Source of the DNA: Rhizobium sp. RCAM05350
GTDB taxonomy: Bacteria > Pseudomonadota > Alphaproteobacteria > Rhizobiales > Rhizobiaceae
Reading direction: 5' to 3'
DNA length: 64,000 nucleotides
NCBI GenBank assembly: GCA_024426085.1
Contig: CP087972.1
Location: forward strand, 186,001 to 250,000
Program-made: the position numbers and the translations under genes
Notes under the pieces: model-generated
Seen by the model: only the letters and a program-made list of their open reading frames with translations
Database searches by the model: none
Told to the model about the DNA's origin: nothing
In this document: positions 9,305 to 20,151 of the stretch, one piece after another
Numbering within the stretch: position 1 is the stretch's first letter
Layout: each line of letters starts with the position of its first letter

Positions 9305-9877
9305 ATGAAAAGAAGCTTTCGACTTGGAACAATGTTTGCCGCCGGACTGCTGCTGGCACCTGGCCATTCATTCTCGCAGGAACTGAGCAGTCCGCAGGTC
9401 GTGCGCACGCTCGACCGATTGGAGGGAGCAGCGCCCGCCATCGACATCGCGTTGCTTATGGAAGAAGCAGCGGCGAGCGCAGGCAAGGGCGTCGCCGCGC
9501 TTCCTGACTGGCAGAAACTTTCGAAGCTGTCGCAGCTCATCGTCGAGATCGACTTCGAGAACGACTCCATCGCCATCGAACCGAAATCTTATCGCACCGT
9601 CGGCATGATCGCCGACGCCCTGCATCATCCGAACCTGCGGCGTTACAAGTTTCTCGTTGTCGGACACACGAGCTCAACGGGCGATGCCAAGCACAATCTC
9701 AACCTCAGCCAGAAGCGGGCGAACGCGATTACGGAGGCGCTGTCGACGACGTTCGCCGTCGCGCCGGACCGTCTGTTCGCGATCGGCGTCGGCGAGGAAT
9801 GGCCCGTCGATCCGGCGAACCCGCAGGCCGCCGACAACCGCCGCGTCCAACTCGTGAACCTCGGTCTCGTGAAGTAG
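9305..9877 (+). CDS. OmpA-family peptidoglycan-binding protein
   Basis: A signal peptide and a short helical linker precede a C-terminal OmpA-like domain: IVEIDFENDSIAIEP, VVGHTSSTGDAKHNLNLSQKRA and the terminal NRRVQLVNLG. The Asp and Arg positions that bind diaminopimelate are present (TGDAKHNLNLSQKRA). It lies 24 bp after the Cys-rich gene, so it is probably co-transcribed and site E may control both. It likely tethers the outer membrane to the wall. ATG 9305 has AGGA upstream; 9284 is an alternative start. Confidence 0.8.
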   Translation: MKRSFRLGTMFAAGLLLAPGHSFSQELSSPQVVRTLDRLEGAAPAIDIALLMEEAAASAGKGVAALPDWQKLSKLSQLIVEIDFENDSIAIEPKSYRTVGMIADALHHPNLRRYKFLVVGHTSSTGDAKHNLNLSQKRANAITEALSTTFAVAPDRLFAIGVGEEWPVDPANPQAADNRRVQLVNLGLVK

Positions 9878-9895
9878 GCAAGAAGGAAACCCTCC

Positions 9896-10597
9896 ATGAA
9901 ACGCCATATTCAGATCGGCGCTATCGCCGTTGCGCTCGGCATGCTGTCACTTACAGGTGCGACATTTGCCGAAGATGCCATCAGCGCGCCCGCCATCAAG
10001 ACGATCGGGCAGACCAACGCGGCGAAGATGGTGCCGTCGCTGGCCGTCCTCAACTCTGGCGGTGCAACGCTGGTCAACGGCAAGCTGACGCTGACGGGCA
10101 TCACCCCAAACTCCATCGTGTTCGCCGACCGTCCCGTCCGATCGGCCGGACATGTGCTCACGACCGAGTTCATCAAGGAGTGGGACGAGGGCAAGGATAG
10201 CTTTGCGATCGACCCGCCGAACGCGACGATCTCGGTTATGAGTAGTGATGGGACCTCTGTCGAAGATGCGGTTGTGGTCCTGACCAAGCCAAAGCTGGAC
10301 GGTGGCACGCTGACATTTGATGTCACCGTGCTCGAAGGCGAACTCGCCGAGGCCACCGGGCCTGCTTCGCTCTTCATCGACATGTTCGTGGCTCGAGCTG
10401 GAATGGGCCGCGTCGGGGTCGTTGGCGGCGTCGGCGTGCGGGGAGCCGCCTGGCATGGCGGCTGGTACGCCCACCCTGCTGCAGGCTACGGCGCGGCGGT
10501 GGCGGCAGGGGCGGTCGTCGGAGCGGCCGCCGCATCGGGGTATCGACCGTACTATCCCTCGGCATGCGGTTATTATCCATATCCGCCGTGCTACTGA
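9896..10597 (+). CDS. exported protein with glycine-zipper and Tyr/Pro-rich tail
   Basis: The protein is 233 residues with a signal peptide ending TFA-E. A beta-rich middle (residues about 40-150) is followed by a Gly/Ala-rich zipper (AAVAAGAVVGAAAASG) and a tail rich in Tyr, Pro and Cys (YYPSACGYYPYPPCY). It starts 18 bp after the OmpA gene. The zipper-plus-aromatic tail recalls the protein at 5465-5848 and suggests an envelope structural role. No known family recognised. Confidence 0.7.
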   Translation: MKRHIQIGAIAVALGMLSLTGATFAEDAISAPAIKTIGQTNAAKMVPSLAVLNSGGATLVNGKLTLTGITPNSIVFADRPVRSAGHVLTTEFIKEWDEGKDSFAIDPPNATISVMSSDGTSVEDAVVVLTKPKLDGGTLTFDVTVLEGELAEATGPASLFIDMFVARAGMGRVGVVGGVGVRGAAWHGGWYAHPAAGYGAAVAAGAVVGAAAASGYRPYYPSACGYYPYPPCY

Positions 10598-10607
10598 ACG
10601 CCAAGCG

Positions 10608-11348
10608 GTGAACGGCGTGCCTCCCGATAGAGCCAATCCTCGCAGACGCAGGACGAGGGTGGCGGCAATATTTGCCGCCACCCTGCTGATCGTCTATCTG
10701 TTTGTCTGCTATTTCATCATGCCCGAGCTCTGGATTTTTCGTGATCGCAACCTCGTCCCCGATCTGAGCAAGATGGTCATGACCACCGAGCAGGATATTC
10801 CAGGCGATCCGATCAATGTCGGGCTCGTCGGCTCAAAGCAGCAGGTGATCCGCGCCTTTACCGCGGCGGGCTGGGACCCAGCCGACAAGATCACCTTGCG
10901 TTCGTCTGTCGAAATCGGGTTGAGTGTCGTGCTCGATCGGCCAGACCTCGATGCCCCGGTGAGTGCGCTGCTGTTCGAGGGGCGCAAACAGAATTTGGCC
11001 TTCGAAAAGCCCGTGGGCGAGAGCGCTGATGAACGCCACCATGTGCGTTTCTGGATGGTAGAGACCCCTGGTGCCGACGGCGTTCCGCTCTGGCTCGGTT
11101 CAGCAAGTTTTGATCGCGGCGTCGGCCTCAGCCACGACACAGGTCAGATCACCCATCACATCGGCCCTGACCTCGATGCCGATCGGGGACTGGTGATTGG
11201 CGACCTGCAGAAAGCCGGACAGATTTCCTCGACCTACGAGCGCGGGGGTATCGGCGCAACCAAGGTCGGTCGCAATGGTGGTGGCGATCCGTATTTCACG
11301 GACGGTAAGGTACTCGTCGGAGTTCTGAAGAGTGATGCCGCGCAATAG
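10608..11348 (+). CDS. LssY_C-like membrane-anchored protein
   Basis: A basic N-terminus and one transmembrane helix (AAIFAATLLIVYLFVCYFIM) lead into a domain with IPGDPINVGLVGSKQQVIRA, FTAAGWDPAD and HVRFWMV, characteristic of the LssY C-terminal family. The GTG start at 10608, 10 bp after the previous stop, is a best guess and has no strong ribosome site. The domain is expected to face the periplasm. Function unknown. It overlaps the next gene. Confidence 0.65.
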   Translation: MNGVPPDRANPRRRRTRVAAIFAATLLIVYLFVCYFIMPELWIFRDRNLVPDLSKMVMTTEQDIPGDPINVGLVGSKQQVIRAFTAAGWDPADKITLRSSVEIGLSVVLDRPDLDAPVSALLFEGRKQNLAFEKPVGESADERHHVRFWMVETPGADGVPLWLGSASFDRGVGLSHDTGQITHHIGPDLDADRGLVIGDLQKAGQISSTYERGGIGATKVGRNGGGDPYFTDGKVLVGVLKSDAAQ

Positions 11349-11958
11349 CACAATGACGACTAGCGGTATGAACCAACCCGTTTCGATCCATACGGGCCTG
11401 GATGTCGGAAAGGCGTTTCAGCCATATCATGCAGATCAGGTCGGCAGCACGACTACGTTGGGAGACGCGAACTTGAAGGCGGGATCGGAGTTGTCGGCAC
11501 CATGGTTCTACGCAGTCCTTCTCGCTGCCCAGACGGTTGCGGCCTTCATCCTGTTCTGGATGGTGTTTCCGATTTTCTACAGCCTGGTGACCCACCTTGG
11601 GGAGCGACAGGGACTGGACTTCCCACAACAGCTCGCCATCGTAGCAAGTGCCGCGCTCTTGCACTGCTTCTACTGGACGCGGCTGAAATGGGTGCCCGTC
11701 ACGCCTCCGTTCCACAGTGTCTTCGTCGCCCATCTGCTTTTCTTCGCAAGCCGGGTTAGCTTCTTCTTCGGCGGGGCGCTCTTCTCGGCAATCTTCTTCC
11801 GGCATCTGCCGGAGCTCGACGTTTTTCCGCCGCTCGGGCAGGCGGTCGTCAAGCTTCTTTACGTGGCCGGGGTGCTGTTCGGGTTGTTCTGCTACTCGCT
11901 TGAATTGGAGAGGCTTGGTAAGGCTGTCGAAGATCAGCCAACAGAACATAGTGTGTAG
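11335..11958 (+). CDS. polytopic membrane protein, unknown function
   Basis: The protein is about 207 residues with four likely membrane helices (AVLLAAQTVAAFILFWMVF, LAIVASAALLHCFYW, SVFVAHLLFFASRVSFFFGG, LLYVAGVLFGLFCYSL). The start at 11335 overlaps the end of the LssY_C-like gene by 14 bp, suggesting translational coupling. The next gene is a channel, so a membrane complex is possible. I do not recognise the family. Confidence 0.65.
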   Translation: MPRNSTMTTSGMNQPVSIHTGLDVGKAFQPYHADQVGSTTTLGDANLKAGSELSAPWFYAVLLAAQTVAAFILFWMVFPIFYSLVTHLGERQGLDFPQQLAIVASAALLHCFYWTRLKWVPVTPPFHSVFVAHLLFFASRVSFFFGGALFSAIFFRHLPELDVFPPLGQAVVKLLYVAGVLFGLFCYSLELERLGKAVEDQPTEHSV

Positions 11959-11998
11959 CACCCGTCCTGGTCGCTACAGCAAACATGGGGACGACTTC

Positions 11999-12499
11999 AT
12001 GGATGAACTTTCGACACCGGGTCCCGTAATGGAAGTTGTTCTCGGGACGCTGCTTTTGATCGTTGTTATTTTTGTTCATGGCGCGGGAATAAGGGCAATC
12101 AATCAGCGCTTCAGCAAATCATGGGTTCACATGTCCGCCGACACGCCGCATTGGCGGCTCAATCTGCTGCTCGCATCCACGATCGGTTCTCTCGCTGCAC
12201 TTCATTTTGCCGAAACCCTCCTGTGGGCGATACCGGTATCTGCTGCTGGATTGATCCCTTCGATGCGCGACAGTTACTACTACGTCCTGGAGAGCTACAC
12301 GACGCTTGGCGAAGGCAACATCAGCCTCCCTGATCGATGGAGATTGATCGGACCCATCATCGGGATGTCGGGTTTGTTCACGTTCGGCTGGACGGGGAGT
12401 GTCCTCGTGAGCGTTATGACCGATTTCGGTCGGCTCGACAGAGTGAAAGCCAAGGGAGCCATGCATCCCGAGCCATCTGAAGAGGGAGACGCTGGGTGA
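11999..12499 (+). CDS. two-helix ion channel (potassium-channel pore fold)
   Basis: The protein is 166 residues. Helices at about 10-30 and 53-85 precede a pore helix and selectivity-filter-like segment YTTLGEGNI, then a last helix (IIGMSGLFTFGWTGSVLVSVM). The layout is that of bacterial two-TM-pore ion channels, but the filter reads TTLGEG instead of the usual TVGYG. GGGGACG precedes ATG 11999. It is probably co-transcribed with the two genes upstream. Ion selectivity cannot be told from sequence. Confidence 0.7.
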   Translation: MDELSTPGPVMEVVLGTLLLIVVIFVHGAGIRAINQRFSKSWVHMSADTPHWRLNLLLASTIGSLAALHFAETLLWAIPVSAAGLIPSMRDSYYYVLESYTTLGEGNISLPDRWRLIGPIIGMSGLFTFGWTGSVLVSVMTDFGRLDRVKAKGAMHPEPSEEGDAG

Positions 12500-12781
12500 T
12501 CGTGAAGCGGTTTGTGACGTCAAAACACCACCACGAGTTCTTGCGGCACCATCATGGCTGTTCTTTCAATGCACAGGCGCGTCTGCACGAAGTCCACAAG
12601 GTCGGCGTCCCCATCAGAACATCAGTGGCGGGCGTCTACACACTCTTTGCAAAAAGCAAGCCATCGATCCGTCAGTGATAAGGAAGATCGAAGACGCTTA
12701 ACGAGGCGGGTTGCAGTGCTCACTTTGCTTCCTTTTCCAAAAGTAAACGTCGCCATCGCGCAACACCGCATTGTCCGTCGT
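12500..12781. other. intergenic region without a supportable gene
   Basis: Short open frames here (for example 12496-12678) are His-rich and low in coding character, without ribosome sites or recognisable domains. The region separates the channel gene from the convergent cytochrome gene. I see no clear terminator. Confidence 0.5.
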
Positions 12782-15139
12782 TCATTTGCTGTCCTGTTCC
12801 GCGGCTTGTAGCTGCCTGACGAGTTCTGCAATTTGTGAATCATCCGGCTGTAGACGCGCCAGCGCCTCCGCAAATCTGAGCGTTTCGGCATAGCGGCGGA
12901 GCTTCAGCCCGATCTGAATGGCCGTGCCGAGCAGATTGGAGTCCGTTGCACTATCTGCAAGGGCCGGATCGAACAGCGCAAAAGCGTCCTCCCGCTCGGC
13001 CGACTGAATCCAGGGCGATTGCTGCCGTTGCCCTGTATCTGGAATTGACGGGATCAAGGCGCAAGGCCGCCTCCAATTCTCTTATCGCGTCCTCCATTGC
13101 CTTCTGCCGGACAAGAGACAGGCCATGCCCGTAACGGAGGTCGGCGCGATCCGGATTGGCCGCGACGGCTTCGGCGTAGGTCTGTTGGGATTTCGCGTTG
13201 TCTCCGGTAGCGCGGTAGAGTTCGGCAAGATTGATGCGCGCCCCTGGAAGGGCTGGATCAAGATCAATTGCCTGGCGGAGCACCTTTTCCGCCTCATCCG
13301 CACGCCCCCTGTTCAAGCAGAAACGTTCCGTAACTGCTCTGGGTCTCGGCGACATCGGCGTTCGCCTGAACATAGGCTTTCAAATCGGCCACGGCGCGGT
13401 CGAAATCACGCCGCTGATCGCCGAGGAAGCCGAGAGACTGAGTGCTCCCGAGAGCCCTGGCGGCAGCCACCCGAAACCGCCCGCACCTCATCGCCAAGAA
13501 TCCTGCCGATGGTGTCGAGCCGATAGTCAGGCGGCAGGCTGCCGGCCGCCTCGGCAGCTCCCAGGCGCACGAGCGGGTCGGTGCTCTCCGTCGCCGCCTT
13601 TACGTCCGCGACGACCTCTGCCCCGCCGAGCCGGCTCATCTCGACAATGGCGCTTCCCTTGACGATGCCTGCTTGCTCCTCGTCTGCGACAAGCTTCCGC
13701 AGCGCCGCGATCGCGGCCGGGTCGTTCCGTGCGGCCGCCCCAAACGCATGCGCAATCGTCGGGCGTTTTCGCCAGCCTGTGCCAAACCATTCGTCCAGGG
13801 TCTCAGAGGCCCAGGCGTTTGTTTTGCCCGCGTGGCATGACGTGCAGGCGTTCGGCGTTCCGTACCTATCCGACAGATCGGGGCGCGGGATCACGAAGGA
13901 ATGGTCGCGCCGGGGGTCGACCTTCATGTAGGTCCGCTCGGGCATATGGCAGTTGGCGCAAAGCGCGCCCGTGGAGCCTTGAGGATGATGGGTATGTGCC
14001 GGCGTGTCGAATGCGCCGCTCGGATCGTTGCGTGCAAAGCGCTCTGGCGCATTCTCCGTGTGGCATTGGGTGCATAGCGCATTTCCAATCGCCTTGACGC
14101 TGCCCTCATGTGGACGGTGGCAGTCGAAGCAGGTCACGCCTGCTTTTGCCATCTTACTCTGCTGGAAAGAGCCGTATTCGAACACCTCGTCCAGAATCTG
14201 CCCGTCCGGAAAGTACAGATCGCTGCGCATTAATGCCGGAGAAAAATTGTCGAGGAATGATCCTCCCGACTGATAGCCGTCGACAAGCCTGGTGCGCCGC
14301 GCGTGGCAGGCGAAGCAAGTGTTTGCATCGACCTTCGACAGCCCGAGACCTGCCACCGTTGCCGTTGAAGCATTCCCGAGTTTGGCTCTCGCCCATTCGA
14401 CATGTTTTGCACCGCCGCCATGACAGGACTGGCAGCCGATGCTGGTCGCGACGTAGGACGATTGATACTCGTTCGTCTGCGGTCGGAAGTTGGCCTGGGG
14501 ATCGGTGGAATGACAGTCGATGCAGGTGCGGTTCCATCGGTAGAACGGGCCTGTCCAGTGAAACGTCGAGCCTGGCTTTCTCGCACTGCCTTCGCCGAGC
14601 CAGAACCATTCCTGCTTTAGCGTATCCCAGGCGATGTCGAGAGCCTGCAGTTTGCCACCCCCAAGATCGATCAGATACTGTTGCAGAGGTTCATAGGCAA
14701 AAGTGTATTTTACCTCGAAGTCCGCTGGCCTGCCGTCCGGCCCTTCGGTGCGGGCGAAGAAGCGACGGTCCCGGCGGGAAAAGGTCGTGACAACACCATC
14801 GTGATCGAATTGGACATTGTTGAAGTTGCCCCGCACCGTCTCGTCATTGGCGACAGCCATCGCCTTGGCGTGATGGGACTTGGCGAACGCGGCCGCCTGA
14901 TCGGCGTGACAGGATGAGCAGGTCTTCTCGTCAACGAAGCCATCGTGGATTCTGATCCGGCTATCGAGGCTGGAAGCATCGGCCGCGATCACCGACCCGG
15001 CAAAAAATGCCAGCAAGCACAGACAGAAGACCATCGACACAGCGGCAGGACGGCAGGTGGCCGTGCGTGTCAATGAGAACACGCGTCTTGCCGCCGCAGC
15101 CGCTGTCGTCACCAACGCTCTCACCCGATTTCCAACCAT
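12782..15139 (-). pseudogene. octaheme c-type cytochrome with HEAT/TPR C-terminus, frameshifted
   Basis: After an N-terminal hydrophobic signal (VSMVFCLCLLAFFAGSVIA), eight CxxCH motifs are seen in order: CSSCH, CIDCH, CQSCH, CFACH, CFDCH, CTQCH, CANCH and CTSCH. A HEAT-like part (PLVRLGAAEAAGSLP) and then TPRs (RADEAEKVLRQAIDLDP, AMEDAIRELEAALRLDP) follow in other frames, so about three indels lie between 13500 and 12990. The protein would be a periplasmic multiheme electron carrier or oxidoreductase. It lies 10 bp after the HAD gene in a unit led by the sulfatase. Its start is uncertain (15139 or 15034). Confidence 0.75.
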
Positions 15140-15149
15140 GCGATGCTGC

Positions 15150-16165
15150 TTACTTCTCAGGAAAGATTTGCTTCCAGTCTGCCTTCATGTCGACCACTGT
15201 CCATTGGTTCAAACCTGCCGCATCCAGTGCCTTATCGAGGCGACCGAACGCACTCTGTCGGTCATACGCGTACTCGCGCTCTGCATCGGTGTGATGAACG
15301 ATCAGACCGAACCGGGGCGTCGTACCGCCCATCGTGGTCCACTGGAGCATTTCAAGGTCGCCGTCGGAGTTGCCAAAGGCGGCAATCGGTCGGCGGCCGA
15401 TATACTGGTTGATCGCAACTGGCTTGCCCGCCTTGTCATCGATGAAGTCGATCTGTGGCAGGCGGAAAAGGGTCGGCACGTCGTCACGCATCTCGAATTG
15501 CGTCTTGATGGTCGAACCGACAACCTGCTCAGGCGGGATACCGTAGACCTGTTCGGCCCAGGGGCGCACGAACTCGACGCCGCCGCCGGAGACGATGAAC
15601 GTCTTGAAGCCGTTGGCGCGCAAGTAGGAGAGCAGTTCGAGCATCGGCTGGTAGACGAGTTCGGTATAGGGCTTTTTGAACTTCGGATCGCGGGCGGTGG
15701 CGATCCAGTCGGACGCGATCTTCTGGAACTCGTCGCTGGTCATCCCGCTGTGGGTCGCCAGGATCAGTTCCAGCAGCCCCTTTTCGCCCGCCGCGGCGAG
15801 GGCCTTCATGTCGTTATCGAGCACCGCCTTGAACGGCTGCGTGTCCTTCCATTCAGGATGGGACGGAGCCTCCGCCTTGACGCGATCGAGCGCAAAGGCG
15901 AGTTGCACGTACATCGGATGCTCGGTCCACAGTGTGCCGTCATTGTCGAAGACGGCGATGCGCTCCGGTTCGGGGACAAAGTCGGGCGTGTTTGCCGCGG
16001 TGACCTTTTCAACGAACGCACGACGATGGCTGCCTTTGGGGCCGTGTCGTTCCACGATGGTAACGGGTCGCTCTGGGCCTGCGCCGAAGTGGCAAGGAGA
16101 AGCGCCGCGGCAACAGCAAGCGCCCCGTCATGGGCCGATTTGAGGAAATCATGAACTGCCAACAT
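15150..16165 (-). pseudogene. periplasmic HAD-family phosphatase, frameshifted
   Basis: A signal peptide (ending TSAQA-Q) starts at ATG 16165 with GGAGGAC upstream. The HAD motifs are clear: VFDNDGTLW (nucleophile Asp), IVSGGG (motif II) and GNSDGDLEM (motif IV). The frame changes near 16020, between SDPLPSWNDTAPKAA and the HAD core, so the signal peptide is cut off from the enzyme. It probably dephosphorylates a periplasmic substrate. It lies about 90 bp after the sulfatase. Confidence 0.75.
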
Positions 16166-16254
16166 TGTGGTGTCCTCCAAAGGTTCCTTGCGAAGGTCAA
16201 ATTGCCCGTCTGGAAGACGGCGGCCCCAGCAGAACCCAAGCCGCCGCGCGAGGC

Positions 16255-17920
16255 TCAGTTGCCGGTCGGCATCGGAATGTTTACACCTTCCTTCGCCAGG
16301 GTGTCCCGAACCCATTGGAACCGCTCATAGTTCGAAAGTGTGAGCGGACCTGTATAGCCAACGCTTTGCATCTTTCGTGGAGGATACTGCACGTATGTGG
16401 CCATGATCTTCTTGAGTTCCTCACCCATGACCACGCCCATCCATGTCCGCTCGGTAAAGTTGTTCATGAAAATGTCGTAACGTTCCTGCGGGTCCTGCCA
16501 CAAATCGAACACCTGGGGTACCGTTGCCACATACTTCTCCTCACCTTTCCAGCCGAGGTTGGCATCGACGGCCAATCCACCAGTCGAGGCTCCGTTATCG
16601 CCACGGAGATTGAATGCGAATTTGTAGTTCTTGACGCGGATCGCACCGGGTGAGAGCTCGTTTTCGGTAAAGTAGAACCAGGACTTGCGTGGTGATGGGC
16701 CGCTCCCCGTCAGCACCGGCGTCATATCGAAGCTGTCGAAGACGATGGGCTTGTCTTCGCGATCCTTGTCGGGCAGCGGGACCCCGCCGGCTGCGGCAAA
16801 GGTCGCCATCAGGTCGAGACCGCCGAGAATTTCATGGTTCTTGACGTCAGGTTTGATCTTGCCGGGCCACACCGCGATCGCGGGAACGCGATTGCCGCCC
16901 TCGCGCAAGGTGCCCTTGGTGCCGCGGAAGGGGGTGTACCCGGCGTCCGGATAGACATCCTGCCAGGCCCCGTTGTCGGTTGTGTAGAAAACCAGCGTGT
17001 TCCGGTCCATTCCGGTTTCAGCGCAACTTGTCCATGATCCTGCCGATGCGTGTGTCAAGCTCGACAACCGAGTCGGCATATTTGCTCTTCGACAGGGACT
17101 TGTGCTGGAATTCGGGTGCCGGCAGGTTCGGCTGATGCACCTTCATGAAGTTGACGTTGATGAAGAAAGGCTCGTCCGGCGTTTTCGAAGCCGCATCGAG
17201 GAATTCGATTGCTGCCTTTTCGACATAGCCATCGAAGAAGGGGATGCCGACGACACCTTCCTTGCCGTCGATCACCGGAGTGTCGACGTACTGGCCGTTG
17301 ATCTTGAAGTCTTCCTTCACTTCGCCACCGGCCTTGCCCGAAAGCGAGCCTTTCGTCACCTTCTGGAACATGGCCCGCAGTTCAGGGTCCATGTCCGGAA
17401 ACCAGGTCGGGTCCGCATAGGTATAAGCGTTAAGATGGTAGAGGCCGGCATATTTCATCTCGTCATAGCCCTGGGCGATCGGCAGCGCATAGTCTGCTTC
17501 GCCGAGATGCCACTTGCCTGTGAAATAGGTATGGTAACCGCCGCGCTTCAGCACCGACGCCAGCGTCCATTCGGCCGCCGGCAGACCACCGCCCTGGCCC
17601 TGGAAGGCCACTGTGGTCATGCCGCTGCAGTTCGGAATGCGCCCGGTCTGCATGGCGGCACGGCCGGGCGTACAGCTCGGCTGGGCATAGAAGGAAAAGA
17701 AGGTCATGCCCTCGTCCGCCAGCTTGTCGATGTTTGGCGTTGGCATGCCGCGGCCCGCGCCACCGCCATAAGGCCCCAGATCACCGTACCCCGTATCGTC
17801 GGAAACGATGAAGAGAATGTTGGGTTTGGCTGGCGATTGCGCCTGCGCCGGAGATGCTACCCCCGCAAGGAACGTCGACGCTGCCAGGGCTCCGAAAGAG
17901 TAGATAACGCGAAAATTCAT
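16255..17920 (-). pseudogene. arylsulfatase, frameshifted
   Basis: A signal peptide ends AQAQ-S. The sulfatase fold starts with ILFIVSDDTGYGDLG (metal-binding Asp pair) and carries the formylglycine signature SCTPGRAAMQTGR, whose Cys would be converted to the catalytic residue. FTGKWHLG and NVNFMKVHQPN follow. The frame breaks near 17030 (after IGRIMDKLR) and resumes with GSWT...NTLVFYTTDNGAW. GGAGGATT precedes ATG 17920. It leads the sulfatase-phosphatase-cytochrome unit and is divergent from the sensor kinase. Confidence 0.8.
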
Positions 17921-18215
17921 CTGGAATCCTCCATTGAGGTTTTGGTCTGACCGGGATCGCCGAGCGCACGATAAAAATGCCTCTCAGCGACTTCCGGCGC
18001 ATGTCCATGCTGAATTGAACCGAAACAAATAAAAGCAATGCAGTGGTTTGAGCGCCCTTCGAGGGACGATGGCGTTCCTTAGCCTGAGCGTCGTCGCCCT
18101 CGCGAAGGCCGCTCATGGCGGTCAACCTATCGAACGTCACGGAGCAGGGATATTGTACCTTCGGGCAAACCGCAGCCTTTCCGATCCACTTGAATGTTAA
18201 AGTACTGGTTGTATT

Positions 18216-18227
18216 GGCAATGTTGCC
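18216..18227. promoter_or_regulatory. 12-bp inverted repeat GGCAATGTTGCC
   Basis: GGCAA-TG-TTGCC lies 34 bp before the kinase start at 18262, in the 340-bp divergent region shared with the sulfatase unit. A binding site for the adjacent response regulator or another factor is possible; this rests on symmetry and position only. Confidence 0.35.
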
Positions 18228-18261
18228 TTGATAGGTTGTATCTGCCTTTTTGGGGGGAGCG

Positions 18262-20145
18262 ATGAGTGTTCTGTGCAACAGGGCCATGCGATCGCGCTGG
18301 CCGATCAGGGGAGTGGGGCTATACGCCCTTCTTCTCGTGGCATTTTCCTCTACGGCGGCGGCAGCGAGCCCAGCCATTGTGGGCCGCGTTCCGCGCGTGC
18401 TCGTCCTGTATCCCTATGACGAGGCGAATAGCCGCCACGACTGCGGCCGGCGAGGCGGTGAGAGCGCGACTTTTGGAAGCCACGGGGGAAAGATTGATCT
18501 ATTCTCCGAGTTCCTCGATCTGTCGCGATTTCCCGAGGTTCGTCACATTGATCGCATGGCGCAGTTTCTATCAGCGAAATACGCAGATCGTCGTCCTGAT
18601 GTGGTGATCGCGCTCGGCGAACAGTCGGCAAAATTTGTTGTGACCTATCGCGAGTCTCTCATGAAAGACGCGGATCATCGCGGCCGGTTTCAACAAATCT
18701 ACCGCCCGCAAGATGAACCTTCCAAGCGACGTGATTGGAGCATTTACCGAGTTCAATATTCTCAGGACCGCGGAACTGGCTCGACGCCTTCAGCCCGATG
18801 CCCGACATCTCTTCATTATCGGAGGATCATCGGAATTCGACCGATGGTGGTTGGAAACGGCCAGAACCGATCTTGCAGCGTTTTCGAAGAACTATGACAC
18901 CACCTACCTGGAAAACCTGACGATCGACGAATTCGTCGCCAAAGCCGTGACTTTCCCTGCCGATAGCATCGTGCTTGCGCTGACGGTCTTCAAGGATAGC
19001 AGCGGCCGTAATTTCATTCCGAGGGAGGCCGTCAGGCAAATCGCAGCGACCGCAACAGCACCCATCTATGGACCTTATCCCACCTATATCGACTATGGGA
19101 TCGTTGGCGGCAACGTCGTTACATTCGAGTCGCTGGGGACCACCGTCGCCGATCTCACTCTCGATGCCCTCAATGGCAAACCGATCGCGCACCTCCAGGC
19201 TCCTCACTTCAACGTCGCCGACGCGAGGCAACTTGAGCGATGGGGTTTGTCAGAGAAGAACCTGCCGCCCGGCACGGTCCAGATGTTCAGGCAGCCGAGT
19301 TTGCTGGAACGGCACTGGCTCGCCGCGCTCGTCACGTTCGCTGTCATTGCATTGCAGAGCATCGTGATCACCGTGCTGCTTCTGGAACGCCGCCGTCGGC
19401 GCGGGCAGAAATACAGTCGCGCCATCGTCTGCTTGAGGTGATCCACCTTAACCAGTCCGCGACAGCGGGCGCTCTTTCGGCTTCGATCGCCCACGAACTG
19501 AACCAGCCCCTCGGGGCCATTCGCAGCAATGCCGAGGCGGCGTCGCTCGTGCTCAGGTCCGCCTGCCCGGATATGAAGCTGATCGAGCAGATTCTTGTCG
19601 ATATCCAGGAGGATGATCAGCGCGCACATGACATCATCTCTCGCATGCGGGGGCTTCTCAAGAAGCGAGGCGAGATTGACTGGCAGGAGTTCGACCTGAA
19701 TGAGCTGACCACAACAGCCATCAAGATATTGCAGGCAGAGGCTATGCGCAGGGGAGTGGTTGTCAGCACCAGCCGCGCGCCGGGAGCGATGCTGGTGCGC
19801 GCCGACAAGATTCATGTCCAGCAGGTTATTCTCAACATTGCGACCAATGCCATGGACGCAATGCTGGAGGTAGCAGGCAGGGAACGAAAGCTCACGCTCG
19901 AGACCCGGATGACGAAGGATTCCAAGGTCGAATTATCGATCTCCGATTCCGGTCGTGGCATCCCCGACGATCAACTCGCTACGATCTTCGAACCGTTCTA
20001 TACTACGAAGCCTGCCGGAACGGGCCTCGGCCTTTCGATTGCCCGCACAATAGTGGAAACCTATGGCGGTAAGGTCTGGGCATCCAACCGGAGTGAAGGC
20101 GGAGCTGTTTTTCGTGTCGTACTGCCTCTAGCGCGAACTGGCTGA
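18262..20145 (+). pseudogene. sensor histidine kinase with ABC-substrate-binding-like sensor domain, frameshifted
   Basis: ATG 18262 follows GGGGGGAG. A signal/anchor leads to a periplasmic domain resembling ABC substrate-binding proteins (RVPRVLVLYPYDE, PDVVIALGEQSAKF, YGPYPTYIDYGIVGG). Next come a transmembrane helix (LAALVTFAVIALQSIVITVLLL), a HisKA domain with phospho-acceptor in ASIAHELNQPLGAI, and HATPase boxes NIATNAMDAM, DSGRGIPDD and GTGLGLSIA. Indels near 18428 and 18484 (compensating), 18705 and 19415 interrupt it. It is followed 6 bp later by a FixJ-type regulator. Confidence 0.75.
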
Positions 20146-20151
20146 ACCTCC

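Noticed and set aside
12496..12678. A His-rich 60-codon frame
   Set aside because: It follows the channel gene without a ribosome site and has no conserved pattern.
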